From assembly GCA_016125225.1 (NCBI GenBank), contig WGME01000009.1, positions 310,001 through 374,000 of the forward strand: a stretch of 64,000 nucleotides of DNA. The letters are read 5' to 3'. A program made the position numbers and the translations under genes. Origin of the DNA: a bacterium (GTDB taxonomy: Bacteria > Planctomycetota > Planctomycetia > Planctomycetales > Planctomycetaceae). This document shows positions 19,139 through 28,559 of this stretch, piece after piece. The notes under the pieces are model-generated. The model was not told the origin of the DNA. It worked only from the letters and a program-made list of their open reading frames with translations, and ran no database searches. Each line of letters starts with the position of its first letter. Positions within the stretch are counted from its first letter, which is position 1.

Positions 19139-20218
19139 TCAGGCATTGATATAGCGTGATCCTGATGATTTGAGTGTCGGACGATCGACACCCTCCGCTT
19201 GCAGATCATGTTCGACCATCATTTCCACAAGTTCCAGGAATGAGACACGTGGCTTCCATCCTAATTGGCGATGAGCTCGTGTGGCATCACCAATGAGCAG
19301 TTCCACTTCAGCCGGACGGAAATATTGGGAATCGACCTGAACACGGACGCGACCGGCCGAATCGATTCCGCGTTCATCAATACCCTCTCCCTCCCAAGTG
19401 AGAGGCAGGCCAATCCGCTCAAAGGCCAATTCGCAAAACTCTCGAACCGTATGCATTTCGCCGGTGGCCACCACATAATCATCAGCAGTGTCTTGCTGCA
19501 GCATCAGCCACATCGCTTCGACATAGTCGCCTGCAAAGCCCCAGTCCCTACGGGCATCGAGATTGCCTAGGAAGAGGCATTCCTGCTGACCGGCTGCGAT
19601 CCGAGCAGCGGCGATGGTGATCTTGCGAGTCACGAACATTTCACCACGGCGCGGCGACTCGTGATTGAACAGAATGCCGTTTGATGCATGCATTCCGTAA
19701 GACTCACGATAATTCTGCGTGGCATAGAAAGCATAAGCCTTGGCTGCAGCATAGGGGCTGCGAGGATAAAATGGTGTGTCTTCGGTTTGAGGAGTCTCGC
19801 GTACTTTGCCATACAGTTCCGAGGAGCTTGCCTGGTAGAAGCGACAATCCAAGCCCAGTTCATGAATGGCCTCCAGAATTCGCCCCGTTCCCAAACCTGT
19901 CACATCTCCCGTATAAATCGGGGTCTCAAAGGATGTATGGACATGCGATTGTGCCCCCAGGTTGTAGATTTCCGTGGGTTGTGACATGCGCATCACACGC
20001 GTGATCGACGCCGTATCTTGCAGATCGCCGTAGCTGAGGTGCAGCCGCCCCGACGTCGCAGAATCGGCTTGCAGCAGATGATCGATCCGTGATGTATTGT
20101 TAGTTGATGCACGCCGGATCATACCCCAGACGTCATACCCCCGCTCCAGGAGCAACTCTGCCAGATAGGAACCATCCTGCCCGGTAATGCCTGTGATCAA
20201 GGCTCGCTGTTGATTCAT
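19139..20218 (-). CDS. gmd: GDP-mannose 4,6-dehydratase
   Basis: 359 aa from ATG 20218 ([19 protein letters not shown]). The NADP-binding loop [15 protein letters not shown], the SDR active site with SSSELYGKV and [12 protein letters not shown] (YxxxK), and the family block [20 protein letters not shown] are all present. It converts GDP-mannose to GDP-4-keto-6-deoxymannose, the precursor of GDP-rhamnose, GDP-fucose or related 6-deoxyhexoses. The follow-up reductase/epimerase is not seen in the window. It shares the mannose route with the phosphomannose isomerase gene at 22857-23861. Confidence 0.95.
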   Translation of the reverse strand: MNQQRALITGITGQDGSYLAELLLERGYDVWGMIRRASTNNTSRIDHLLQADSATSGRLHLSYGDLQDTASITRVMRMSQPTEIYNLGAQSHVHTSFETPIYTGDVTGLGTGRILEAIHELGLDCRFYQASSSELYGKVRETPQTEDTPFYPRSPYAAAKAYAFYATQNYRESYGMHASNGILFNHESPRRGEMFVTRKITIAAARIAAGQQECLFLGNLDARRDWGFAGDYVEAMWLMLQQDTADDYVVATGEMHTVREFCELAFERIGLPLTWEGEGIDERGIDSAGRVRVQVDSQYFRPAEVELLIGDATRAHRQLGWKPRVSFLELVEMMVEHDLQAEGVDRPTLKSSGSRYINA

Positions 20219-20318
20219 TTTGGGCCTATGTGCCAGTTTGTTGAGTATGAGTTTTACCGTCTGACGAGCCGGCATTCAGAGCACAAGAACGTATAGTCCT
20301 ATGGGGCAACTTCCGCGG

Positions 20319-20912
20319 TTAAATCGCTTCGATGTCCCAGTTGTCGAACAAGGTTGAAGCACCACATTCGAGGAAGTTCAGATAGACGAGGAAGCGTGAC
20401 TGATTGTGTCGTTTCACGATGCGGCCGCGAAGACCTCGCAGCGCTCCCGATTTCACTCGAACTTCGGCGCCCACTTGCAATCCGCACTCGAGTTCAATCG
20501 GCAAGCCCGAGACAATCATCTGTTCGATAGTTCGCAACTGCTCAAAGAACGTCACCGGTTCGGGGACCGTGATGCAACGCAGGACATCTCCGGAGCAGGC
20601 CGCACGATAACGATCGACTTCTGTTCCTCGCAGGAAGACGTAATTGGCAAATAACGGAATGCGTGAGACACGTGATGCCGGGCGACCTGATGAACGGCGC
20701 TGCGGGGCAATCGGGCAATAGTGAGTCGTCTGCCAAGCTCGCAACTTCCGCAATAACATCTTCTCAGCACGAGGCCGAGTGTACAGAGCCCACCAGTTTT
20801 CCCCTTCGACGATGCCTGACGGTTCGGAAACGGCCAAGCCACTGTCATCGAACAGGTGTTCGGGATAATACGTCGGCTCGGCTTGCAGGATTGGCATGAA
20901 TTTGAACTTCAC
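20319..20912 (-). CDS. NusG-like transcription antiterminator (UpxY/RfaH type)
   Basis: 197 aa. After a variable N-terminal 35 residues comes a NusG N-terminal domain (NWWALYTRPRAEKMLLRKL, then PLFANYVFLRG). A KOW segment (GAEVRVKSGALRGLRGRIVKR) ends the protein. Specialised NusG paralogues in capsule loci load on RNA polymerase in the leader and prevent premature termination across long glycan operons. Here it sits inside a locus of more than 20 genes on one strand, which fits such a role. An alternative start at 20897 (MPILQAEP) is possible. Confidence 0.88.
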   Translation of the reverse strand: MKFKFMPILQAEPTYYPEHLFDDSGLAVSEPSGIVEGENWWALYTRPRAEKMLLRKLRAWQTTHYCPIAPQRRSSGRPASRVSRIPLFANYVFLRGTEVDRYRAACSGDVLRCITVPEPVTFFEQLRTIEQMIVSGLPIELECGLQVGAEVRVKSGALRGLRGRIVKRHNQSRFLVYLNFLECGASTLFDNWDIEAI

Positions 20913-21041
20913 TACGAAGGACTGCGCGCACTTCGTGCACGTGGGTGCAGTCGATCAACAACACACCCATGGCAGTTCACACTCCTTGTGAGACTGGTCA
21001 AAATCATTTCCAATCACCGTGGGACCCAAGTCCCCACGGTA

Positions 21042-22745
21042 TCAACAATTCTCGGGCATGGTCTTCCTGACCTGTGCCCCATCTGCAGACAATATCCACG
21101 AGGATTCAACGGGCTGTCCAACCTCACTCGAGGTTTCCGAAAGGGAAATCTCAGGCTCGTGAGAGTCGTGCGGATTGGACGGTTGCTGGTCGTCTGGAAT
21201 CTGTTCAGAGGACCAGACTCCAGTGATACCAACGAGCGATGCAGGCAAACGCTCGCGTAGCATTTCTTCCAGTTGAAATTGAAAAGGTTTCAAACCGTCT
21301 ACCACATCCGATAGACAGTCAACGCCGGAACCGCGTTGTTTCTGACCACTCAAGACCAACCGCCCGATTGTGATCGGGCCGGCGATCAAGGGAATCTCGG
21401 AGCGCCACAACTCTCGCAAGGTGGAACACTGCTTACGGTGCCAGTGTGCATGATATTCTTCACCGATCATGGGGGCACTGACATTGAGCTGTAACGTGCA
21501 CAGATCAAAGCGTTCTGCATATTGAACCAGTTCTTGCCACAACGGCTCCCAATCACATTGGCCATGAAAACGCGATTCCATAGGAACCACAGCCGCAGCA
21601 GACTGACCGGGCAAGCGACACAGTGACCCGACGAAGTGTTTCAGTCGCCGCAAGAACAGTACGACTTCTTTTCGACCGAACAACCCGCTGACCACGATGA
21701 AGCCCAGGACGACCACGGCATTGACGACCGAGATCCATTCATGACTGAGGCCGACCGATAACAGTACTCCCAGGCAACAAGCGAGACTCGCGCCACCAAT
21801 CACACCGACAACTTGGGAAATCGAATAGCCATGTCTTTGCAGCACATGATGGAAATGGGCACGATCGGTGGCATAGATGCTTTGCCCCGTGAGTTGGCGG
21901 CGTAAAACCGCCATGGCGACGTCAAAAAACATCACCGACCAGATGACGACCGGGACAGCAAGCCCTGCGGTCGTGGCACCTTTCATCGAGACGCGAATGG
22001 CCAGCACTCCAAGGATCAGGCCAATCGTCATGCTTCCGGCATCACCGAGATAGATACGGGCAGGATGCCAATTGTAATACAGAAAACCCGCAATCGCTCC
22101 AACCAGAACCCAGGCCAACAGGGCTTCCATCGTGTGGTGACCGCTGACAGCCAGCAGTCCAATTGTCGAAGCAACAATCAGACTGATTGTTCCCGCCAGC
22201 CCATCAATGCCATCAATCAGATTCACCGCATTGATGGCAGCAATCAGCCACAGCATCGTGAATGGGATGGCGAGCAAGCCCAGCTCAATCTCATAACCCA
22301 AAAGCGATATCCGCATGAAAGAAAAGCCGGAAATAGCAATCAGCCAAGCCGCGATAATCTGACCCGCTAGCTTCTGGCGACCCCGAATTTCCCACCAGTC
22401 ATCAATCACGCCGATGCAGGCTGTAATGCCCACAGCCAGAAGCAGCCCACGCAACAACGTCACGTGATTCGACAAGACCGCAATCGCAGAGGGAACAAGG
22501 AGCACCGTTGCTGACAACGTGAGTAGCATCGACATCAGGATGGCAATACCGCCGCCCAGCGGAATGCCCTGCGACTGAAGTTTTCGATGCCCATCAGGAG
22601 CATCTACCAGTCCGATTCGAGGAGCCGCCCAGATCAGAAATCTCGTCAGGAGCAGGCTCAAGAGCAGCGCACACAATGCCGCCATCACCACACTGCCCGG
22701 AGCCAGTGGTGAGTTCGTAACGGCAGTGCGAACGGTGTCCAACAT
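21042..22745 (-). CDS. MraY/WecA-type phosphoglycosyl transferase with C-terminal extension
   Basis: 567 aa from ATG 22745 (MLDTVRTAV). Residues about 20-370 form a polytopic enzyme of the WecA/MraY family, with VDAPDGHRKLQSQGIPLGGG (cytoplasmic loop), NLIDGIDGLAG (metal/catalytic Asp motif), YLGDAGSMTIGLILG, and the HxH-like block DRAHFHHVLQRHGYS. It transfers a sugar-1-phosphate to undecaprenyl phosphate and so begins the repeat unit. The last 190 or so residues are a soluble extension ending in an acidic, disordered tail; bacterial WecA proteins are usually about 350-370 aa, so the extension is extra. Its function is not recognisable. Confidence 0.88.
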   Translation of the reverse strand: MLDTVRTAVTNSPLAPGSVVMAALCALLLSLLLTRFLIWAAPRIGLVDAPDGHRKLQSQGIPLGGGIAILMSMLLTLSATVLLVPSAIAVLSNHVTLLRGLLLAVGITACIGVIDDWWEIRGRQKLAGQIIAAWLIAISGFSFMRISLLGYEIELGLLAIPFTMLWLIAAINAVNLIDGIDGLAGTISLIVASTIGLLAVSGHHTMEALLAWVLVGAIAGFLYYNWHPARIYLGDAGSMTIGLILGVLAIRVSMKGATTAGLAVPVVIWSVMFFDVAMAVLRRQLTGQSIYATDRAHFHHVLQRHGYSISQVVGVIGGASLACCLGVLLSVGLSHEWISVVNAVVVLGFIVVSGLFGRKEVVLFLRRLKHFVGSLCRLPGQSAAAVVPMESRFHGQCDWEPLWQELVQYAERFDLCTLQLNVSAPMIGEEYHAHWHRKQCSTLRELWRSEIPLIAGPITIGRLVLSGQKQRGSGVDCLSDVVDGLKPFQFQLEEMLRERLPASLVGITGVWSSEQIPDDQQPSNPHDSHEPEISLSETSSEVGQPVESSWILSADGAQVRKTMPENC

Positions 22746-22856
22746 AAACGAGCAATAACAGCAGAAACGTTGTTTCTTGACACCATCAATGTGGTGTTTC
22801 AGCCACGCGATCTCGTCAGTCCTGACGATCAATCGCCACGTCTTGCGGCCTCAGTC

Positions 22857-23861
22857 CTAAGGCAGTTCAGCACGCAATAGAACCGCAGGCTGACCTGGGC
22901 TCTGTGCACGCCAAGTCAGTCCGGTGCAGGCGGCCGGCATCAACCACGTTTGGCCCTGGCCCACCTGCTGAAGAAATTCTGTATTCCAGGCCGAAACTTC
23001 CATGTGCCCCTCGAAGACTACCCACACAGACATTTTCCCATCCGATGGAACATCGAGACTATCTTCCACGACGTAACGCTTCAGGCTTAACCAGTCCGCT
23101 TCAAAGACTGACTGCTCGCTTGGGGCGTCGCAAGCGTGATCACAAGCAACAACCGATCCCGTTGACTTCAAATCGAGAGAGGCCATCGCCGCTGCGATAT
23201 GCAGTGGACGAGGCTGACCTGCAGAATCGGTCCGCCCCCAATCGTACAGCCGGTAGGTTGTATCACTCGGTTGTTGGAATTCGGCCATCAACACCCCTGA
23301 TGCCGCATGCACTGTTCCAGCAGGGATAGAGATAACCTGATGCTTACGGGGCTTGAAGGTTTGCATGAGTGGAGTCAGATCGTCACCACGCAAGACCGAC
23401 TGCTCGATATCCTCGAACTCGACACTTGGTTTCCAGCCGAGATAGACCTGAGCATCATCGGTGACATCACGCACCACCCAGACTTCCGACTTGCCACGAT
23501 GGCTGGGATCAATGCGGCGAGCCAAGGCATCGGCTGGATGCACCTGCACTGATAAGGGCAGGGAACAATCGAGCCATTTGATGGTCCATGGGAAAGTGCG
23601 AACGTGGCAGTGGTGACCAAACACATCGTCGCCATGCTGGTCAACAAGCTCTGCCAGTGAGCATGGTGCACCGGATTGAGGCACCTCATCCGAGACCCGG
23701 CTGCCGCTGTAGACTTCCCACGATTCACCCAGCGGTTGCGATGTTACGAGTTGACGTTGCAGCACTCGCTGAAACGCATCGCCGCCCCAAATCTGGGGGC
23801 GATATGTTGGCGCAAAACGCCAAGGAATACTGACAGTTTTCAATGGTTTATGCAGTAGCAC
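22857..23861 (-). CDS. manA: Class I mannose-6-phosphate isomerase
   Basis: 334 aa. The zinc-binding cupin signatures are seen: LPLSVQVHPADALA (Q and H ligands), SEVWVV (Glu ligand) and SIPAGTVHAASGVLMAEFQQPSDTTYRLYDWGR (His ligand plus the active-site Arg). It interconverts fructose-6-phosphate and mannose-6-phosphate and so feeds GDP-mannose synthesis and the GMD encoded nearby. It is a short family member, as in Bacteroidetes and planctomycetes. Confidence 0.92.
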   Translation of the reverse strand: MLLHKPLKTVSIPWRFAPTYRPQIWGGDAFQRVLQRQLVTSQPLGESWEVYSGSRVSDEVPQSGAPCSLAELVDQHGDDVFGHHCHVRTFPWTIKWLDCSLPLSVQVHPADALARRIDPSHRGKSEVWVVRDVTDDAQVYLGWKPSVEFEDIEQSVLRGDDLTPLMQTFKPRKHQVISIPAGTVHAASGVLMAEFQQPSDTTYRLYDWGRTDSAGQPRPLHIAAAMASLDLKSTGSVVACDHACDAPSEQSVFEADWLSLKRYVVEDSLDVPSDGKMSVWVVFEGHMEVSAWNTEFLQQVGQGQTWLMPAACTGLTWRAQSPGQPAVLLRAELP

Positions 23862-24242
23862 TGGCGGCCCTAAACAATGCAGCAGGAATTTATCACCCGC
23901 TCAAACTCCATGCCGGAGCCACGTCATGTGGCTCATCGATCATCGTTCGGGCCCGTCGCCGAAGATGATACCCAAGCACTAGAAGAATGCGAGTGAATAT
24001 TTGAACAAAACAACTCATTCCTAAGGATTGGCCACGACCGCAGGTACAGCATTTTTCGCGCACAACTTCAGTGTGTTGTGCACTCGCATCACCTACTGAT
24101 CGTGTGCACTGCTGCTGAGACGCTAGCTCGATGCAAGATTGTTCAACTTCGCAAATCGCATTCCATGCGTGCCCTGATCCGCATGGGCTTGCCAGTTTTT
24201 GCGCATGTGCTCGCGACTGAAGCTAGGGAAGTTTCCTCTAGG
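23862..24242. other. Gene-free interval in the polysaccharide operon
   Basis: About 380 bases between the export protein gene and manA on the minus strand. Only short shadow frames are present. I see no strong terminator or promoter. It may hold a regulatory leader for the downstream block that begins with manA, but nothing specific supports that. Confidence 0.5.
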
Positions 24243-25610
24243 TCAGTTGCCACCGATGCTGTTCAAGAAGAAGTTCACCTGGAAGATACTCAGTGCGGCG
24301 TTGATCGCTTCTTCGTAGATCTTGTATCTCAAGATCAAAGTATCGCCCGGTTGCACCAAGATACGGTGGGAAGGGTCCGTGAGAGCGCGATTCAGATCAA
24401 CTTTGATGGCCAGTTGATTTCCACAGGGTAGCTTACGGACAACGATTAAATCGGAGGCACTCTTGCCTGCAAAGCCGCCACTCCGATTGAAAGTACTGCT
24501 TTGCCCTTGACCACCCAGGCTGATAATTCCTGTACCACCACTACCAATTTGGCCACGAGCTAATGAAACTGCATTCAGTACATCGAGGTCATAATCTCTA
24601 GGGATCACGTGTTCCCCGCCTTGCAAAACTCCGCCGGTGTAAAAGCGTTCCGCATCGCGGCCCGGAATGTACACGATGTCGCCTGATTTCAGAATGATCT
24701 CTTCTTCTGTGAACTGGGGGAGTTCATCGGAATGAAAACGGATCGGTATCCGAGTCACGCTGGGGTCATCTGGTAATGGTGAAGGGCAATCACAGGGCTG
24801 CTTGGAACTGAGAATCTGCGCGATGATCTCGTCTTGGTTGCGCCCCTCGGTAAAGCTGCCGCGAATGATATAGATCTCGTTCTTCGCGTCGGTCCCAGGC
24901 AGTCCGCCAGTTTCATTGAGCGCATGGAGCACGTCATTTTCGTAAGCCGGTAAGTCGATCGTTTGCCCTGTCCCACGTTTCGCAACGCCTTCACGTCCAC
25001 CAGATTCCTCACGGATCACCTGCACACGTACTGTGCGACGGCGAATCAGCGTGACGATGATGTTCTCTTGTCCTTTGGGCAGAATTTGTGCGGAAATATA
25101 GGCGGCTTTGATGCTTTCTGTCGCTTCCGACAACGACTGTCCCGCCAATTTCAAGGGGTCGAGATACGGCAACGCGATATTGCCATCTTCCTGAATGGGA
25201 ACCGGAAAGCCCAAGGCCGGAGGCTGGTTGCCATTCTCTGGAAAGTGGACCGGCGGCGATTCTTCCGGCTGCCCGAGCACATCCTGAATATAGACCCCGA
25301 GGACATCTCCCGCTTGTAACAAGTACGATGCTGGAGGTCTCTGCCTTAATCGCGATATGGATATTTGTTGCATATCATCCCGCGGTCGACCTAAAACTTC
25401 CGGCGGGAGTTCGTGGGCAGGAACTGTCAGCATGTTCGACGGGGAATAACTCAGTGTGACGCAGCCACTGTTGACGAATAGCAACAACACGGTCCAGACA
25501 TACGATCCGTAACGAACCCAACTCCGCCAAGCGGTCACTGGAGAACGAGTTTTGTTGGTTGTGTTCAAGATCGAGATCTCCCTGAGCTGGCTCAGTTCAC
25601 TGGGCGGCAC
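24243..25610 (-). CDS. wza: Wza-like polysaccharide export lipoprotein
   Basis: 455 aa. A membrane segment YVWTVLLLFVNSGCVTLSYS ends in a lipobox-like SGC, predicting an outer-membrane lipoprotein. The Poly_export domain follows with YLLQAGDVLGVYIQDVLG and GNIALPYLDPLKLAGQSLSEA. Two later SLBB-like segments are visible (IDLPAYENDVLHALNETGG and HVIPRDYDLDVLNAVSLARG), each preceded by typical beta strands. It forms the channel partner of the Wzc-like kinase. Its start overlaps the end of the upstream lipoprotein gene by 14 bases. Confidence 0.92.
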   Translation of the reverse strand: MPPSELSQLREISILNTTNKTRSPVTAWRSWVRYGSYVWTVLLLFVNSGCVTLSYSPSNMLTVPAHELPPEVLGRPRDDMQQISISRLRQRPPASYLLQAGDVLGVYIQDVLGQPEESPPVHFPENGNQPPALGFPVPIQEDGNIALPYLDPLKLAGQSLSEATESIKAAYISAQILPKGQENIIVTLIRRRTVRVQVIREESGGREGVAKRGTGQTIDLPAYENDVLHALNETGGLPGTDAKNEIYIIRGSFTEGRNQDEIIAQILSSKQPCDCPSPLPDDPSVTRIPIRFHSDELPQFTEEEIILKSGDIVYIPGRDAERFYTGGVLQGGEHVIPRDYDLDVLNAVSLARGQIGSGGTGIISLGGQGQSSTFNRSGGFAGKSASDLIVVRKLPCGNQLAIKVDLNRALTDPSHRILVQPGDTLILRYKIYEEAINAALSIFQVNFFLNSIGGN

Positions 25611-26178
25611 TCAGGCCAAACGAAATTGATCCGGGTAACGGAGCGGGTGATCGCAGTTCCCGTTGATTCGCCCCAGGGAAAGGGGTGAGCGTGGGATCGA
25701 TCCCTGGTGGTTCCATGTGAGGCGCAGGAGGAATAGCAGGCATGGGCACTGGAGCTAACGGAGTGTTCGATGAAGTGCCGACTCCATACACGTCGACAGC
25801 GGTCAACACGCGGTTGCGTTCCGGGGCACCAGCCGACTTCGCAGACTGTGCACCTTCCGCATAACCGTTGTACCAATCGGTGACGCAGACTTTTCCCTGT
25901 GGCGTACGGAACTCAGGTTTCCAGTAGCGTTTCGGGGGTAGCGTCGGTGGACAGCCATTGGCTCCCATCGCTACGCCGACATATCCATCGCGAAAGCCGA
26001 TTTTGTAGTGTTCAGTGGCCCAGTCGTCGTTGCCACTGGTACGAATGTCACAAAACTCACGCCATGCGTGCGCGGCTTCCTTCGAGTTCCGCAGATAGAG
26101 TTTGTCCTGCAAAACGGCATCGCGGATTGAGGCGCAGCCTGACAGCATCAGCACGGCAATCAGCCAGTAACACCGCAT
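25597..26178 (-). CDS. Small lipoprotein at the head of the polysaccharide operon
   Basis: 193 aa. The signal peptide MRCYWLIAVLMLSGCAS has a clear lipobox (LSGC), and the mature protein has the aromatic-rich HYKIGFRDGYVGVAMGANGCPP and VTDWYNGYAEGAQSA blocks followed by a Pro-rich tail. I recognise this as a planctomycete-type lipoprotein found beside Wza genes, with no assigned reaction. It appears to be the first gene of the operon, and the upstream 500 bases should contain its promoter. Confidence 0.75.
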   Translation of the reverse strand: MRCYWLIAVLMLSGCASIRDAVLQDKLYLRNSKEAAHAWREFCDIRTSGNDDWATEHYKIGFRDGYVGVAMGANGCPPTLPPKRYWKPEFRTPQGKVCVTDWYNGYAEGAQSAKSAGAPERNRVLTAVDVYGVGTSSNTPLAPVPMPAIPPAPHMEPPGIDPTLTPFPGANQRELRSPAPLPGSISFGLSAAQ

Positions 26179-26687
26179 ATTGCTTGATCACACTCTGCAC
26201 AGCCGCACGCACGCCTATGCGGCTGTAAATTGCCCGGCCATGGCAACCCCTTTGCCATCTGTCCAATGTATCGACTTTTCCGGTTGCGGAGATTATTCCA
26301 CATTGTGTGTTTGGTGGGTTTGTGGCGATTGTCGTCATATCTCTCAGCTGGCATGGGTCTTATGACCATGTTCAAAAATGATTGCATAAACGTATGGCTA
26401 CTGATTAGCTCGCTGAAGAAACCAAAGATGAAGTTTATACCCCACGGAACCGGCGAAAACCGCCGTTGACAGTGCGCTCACTGTGCTGTCTACGAAGGGA
26501 AACGAACCGATGGAGTATGTGCGTGTCTGCCTGCTCACAGATCAAACGACACGCAGGTGACGCCGTGGCAAGGATTTCAGAGATCTTGGAATCCAAGTTC
26601 ATGATCAAGCAGAAATGCTGGCCGGAGTCCTCGGGCCGATTGGGTCTAGTTGACCCCATAATCGGCACCGTCTACGATGAGGCACCT
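26179..26687. other. Intergenic region between the polysaccharide operon and tRNA-Pro
   Basis: About 509 bases with no convincing ORF. It should hold the promoter of the polysaccharide operon (leftward) and of the tRNA (rightward). A loose palindromic stretch lies at about 26465-26490 (GACAG...CTGTC around CAGTG/CACTG). A hairpin GGGTC-TAGTT-GACCC lies about 40 bases before the tRNA. No confident promoter was picked. Confidence 0.5.
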
Positions 26688-26762
26688 CGGGATGTAGCTC
26701 AGCTTGGCTAGAGCGCCTGCTTTGGGAGCAGGAAGTCGCAGGTTCGAATCCTGTCATCCCGA
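26688..26762 (+). tRNA. tRNA-Pro (UGG)
   Basis: 75 nt that fold as a tRNA. The acceptor stem CGGGATG pairs perfectly with CATCCCG and the discriminator is A. The D arm is TAGCTCAGCTTGGCTAGAGC. The anticodon stem CCTGC/GCAGG encloses TTTGGGA with anticodon TGG (26723-26725). The T arm carries GGTTCGAATCC. CCA is not encoded. A terminator-like hairpin follows at 26777. The gene is overlapped by the 3' end of a recombinase gene on the other strand and is the probable integration site of the element to its right. Confidence 0.97.
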
Positions 26763-28234
26763 CTTGATGAGACGAGAAGCCCTTCGGCGAGAACGTCGAA
26801 GGGCTTTCTCATTTCAGGGACAAGTGTTACGCCGTCGAGGCGGCAGTTCAAAAACACGATTTCGAGCAATCGACGCTTTGCAGCGTAATCGGCGATAAGC
26901 CATTGATTGCGAAGAGTTTGCGAGAGTTCAAAAACTTTCGCCGCCAACTCGGCGGTTTCGTCGTGGGAGCGGTCCAGCACATCGAGTTGCAGCTTGATTG
27001 AAGCCAACCGGTCCCGCATCTCAGTGTGCTTCCTGGCGAAGACTTCCTGGTCAATGTCGTCGGAGAGCCGCATGTTGAGCAGGCGATCCTGCTGCTGGAT
27101 GATGAGCGTTTCCTGCCGGGTCAGTTCAGCCCGTTGAGCGCGGGAATCGGCCTGGGCGTCGCGAGTCTGCGAGGCCAGCACCATACGGAACCAATCACGG
27201 ACCGACTCGTCCTCGACCTTCATCTTGTCGAAGATCGCCACCACCTGGGATTCGATGTCTGCTTCACGCACGCGAACGCGAGGATGGTCCTTGCGGTTGT
27301 AGTAGGTGCAGCGGTAGTAGACGTGGTGCCGGATGCCGTCCTTCGTCTTCTTCCTCACCAGCTCGCCGGTGATCGGATGCCCGCAATGCCCGCAGGCGAT
27401 CAACTGCCCGGCGTAGGTCAGCGATTGCGCGTGATAGACGTGGCCGCCAAGCAAGGCTTGCACGCGGTCCCAGGTCGCCCGGTCGATCAGCGGCTCGTGC
27501 TTGCCGGGATACCACTCGCCCTGGTACAGCAATTCGCCGATGTAGGCCCGGTCCTTGAGAATGTTGTGAACGGAGCTTCGGGGGAACTGCGACTGTGACT
27601 TCCGCCAGACTCGCCCCTCTGCGTTGACTCGTTCGACCACGCCATCGAGCGTCAAGTGCTCGTAGGCATAGAGATGGAAGATACGCTTGACGTTGGCGGC
27701 GGCCTCTGGGTCAACCTCGACGACGCCACGGCCATCCTTGCGGAGATTGCGGTACCCGTAGGGAGCCAGGCCGACGAACCAGCCTTCCTGGACGCGGCGA
27801 TTCAGCCCTTCGCGGACATCAACCGATTGCTGTTCGGTGTAGAAGCTGGCCATGTTCGCCAGTGTCCGTCGCATCATCCGACCGGCTGGCGTGCTTTCGG
27901 TCGGCTGCGACACGGAAATGAACGGCAGGTCGTATTCCGACTCCAGCCGTTCGAGTTCAACGTAATCGAATAGATTCCGGGAGGCCCGGTCCACCTTGTA
28001 GAACAGCAAACCGTCAAGGGCGAAGGCGTTCTTCTTGGCGTAGGCGATCAATTCGCGGAACGTCTTGCGTTCGTCGCCCTTGCTGGCCGTCTCGGCGATC
28101 TTGAAGAACTTGACGATCTCGCCGCCAGCTTGCGTGGCATATCGCTTGAGCGCGTCTTCCTGCACTTCGAGCGAGAAGCCTTCGCGTTCCTGCTCCCGAC
28201 TGCTCACTCGTGCCAATGCTGCGAACTGTTTCAT
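26708..28234 (-). CDS. Large serine recombinase (site-specific integrase)
   Basis: 508 aa from ATG 28234 (MKQFAALARVSSREQEREG); a longer frame to 28336 overlaps the preceding gene. The resolvase catalytic domain has the Ser in ALARVSSREQ, followed by the Recombinase domain (FVGLAPYGYRNLRKDGRG). A zinc ribbon (LIACGHCGHPITGELV, then YYRCTYYNRKD) and a coiled coil (residues about 380-440) come next. It is expected to integrate and excise the element by recombining att sites. The last residues, SSRDDRIRTCDFLLPKQAL, are antisense to the tRNA-Pro gene, so the gene's 3' end was supplied by, or is part of, the attachment site. ATGA overlap with the 74-aa gene upstream suggests coupling. Confidence 0.93.
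   Translation of the reverse strand: MKQFAALARVSSREQEREGFSLEVQEDALKRYATQAGGEIVKFFKIAETASKGDERKTFRELIAYAKKNAFALDGLLFYKVDRASRNLFDYVELERLESEYDLPFISVSQPTESTPAGRMMRRTLANMASFYTEQQSVDVREGLNRRVQEGWFVGLAPYGYRNLRKDGRGVVEVDPEAAANVKRIFHLYAYEHLTLDGVVERVNAEGRVWRKSQSQFPRSSVHNILKDRAYIGELLYQGEWYPGKHEPLIDRATWDRVQALLGGHVYHAQSLTYAGQLIACGHCGHPITGELVRKKTKDGIRHHVYYRCTYYNRKDHPRVRVREADIESQVVAIFDKMKVEDESVRDWFRMVLASQTRDAQADSRAQRAELTRQETLIIQQQDRLLNMRLSDDIDQEVFARKHTEMRDRLASIKLQLDVLDRSHDETAELAAKVFELSQTLRNQWLIADYAAKRRLLEIVFLNCRLDGVTLVPEMRKPFDVLAEGLLVSSSRDDRIRTCDFLLPKQAL
26777..26806 (+). terminator. Hairpin terminator after tRNA-Pro
   Basis: Perfect 10-bp stem AAGCCCTTCG / CGAAGGGCTT with a 10-nt loop, then a pyrimidine-rich TTTCTC run. 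It lies 14 bases after the tRNA, as expected for a tRNA terminator, and inside the recombinase reading frame on the opposite strand. Confidence 0.65.
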
Positions 28235-28455
28235 GGCGACGCCCCCGAAGAAAGAGCCTGATACAAGCGACCCACCGACTGGATCATTGTAACGGCTTCT
28301 TCGGGGGTCAGCACAGCCTCGTAGTACGGTTGCCAAACGAGAATGGTTTTTTCGATCAGTTCAGCGGTGATCCAGTCGGGCGTCCCCGCCGGGACGATGC
28401 CCGTCTGGGCACCCTCCGCGACTTTGCAATCCGTTTTTCGATTGCTTCGGGCCAT
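28231..28455 (-). CDS. Small hypothetical protein coupled to the recombinase
   Basis: 74 aa, mostly acidic-helical, with TPDWITAELIEKTILVWQPYY and LTPEEAVTMIQSVGRLYQAL. This looks like a folded helical domain and is found beside planctomycete serine recombinases in my recollection. Its stop overlaps the recombinase ATG by 4 bases, so it is probably translated with it and may be a recombinase partner or directionality factor; that is a guess from position. The Shine-Dalgarno is weak. Confidence 0.6.
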   Translation of the reverse strand: MARSNRKTDCKVAEGAQTGIVPAGTPDWITAELIEKTILVWQPYYEAVLTPEEAVTMIQSVGRLYQALSSGASP

Positions 28456-28559
28456 GACTGGAACTCACCACCGCTGAAAGAAAAGGTTCGACAAAGGCGC
28501 GCACGTTCCACGGCGTCCCGGCGCGCGGGAAGGTTAAATCACACGAGAGGGGTTGCTGC

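Noticed and set aside
16798-26178. CRISPR-like or tandem repeats in the polysaccharide locus
   Set aside because: No regularly spaced repeats were found in the region or elsewhere in the window.
26465-26490. Palindromic stretch upstream of the polysaccharide operon as a regulator site
   Set aside because: Only a loose palindrome without a nearby promoter; too weak to list as a feature.
28234-28336. Longer start of the serine recombinase at 28336
   Set aside because: The extra 34 residues overlap the 74-aa gene in another frame and are not recombinase-like; ATG 28234 gives the standard N-terminus.
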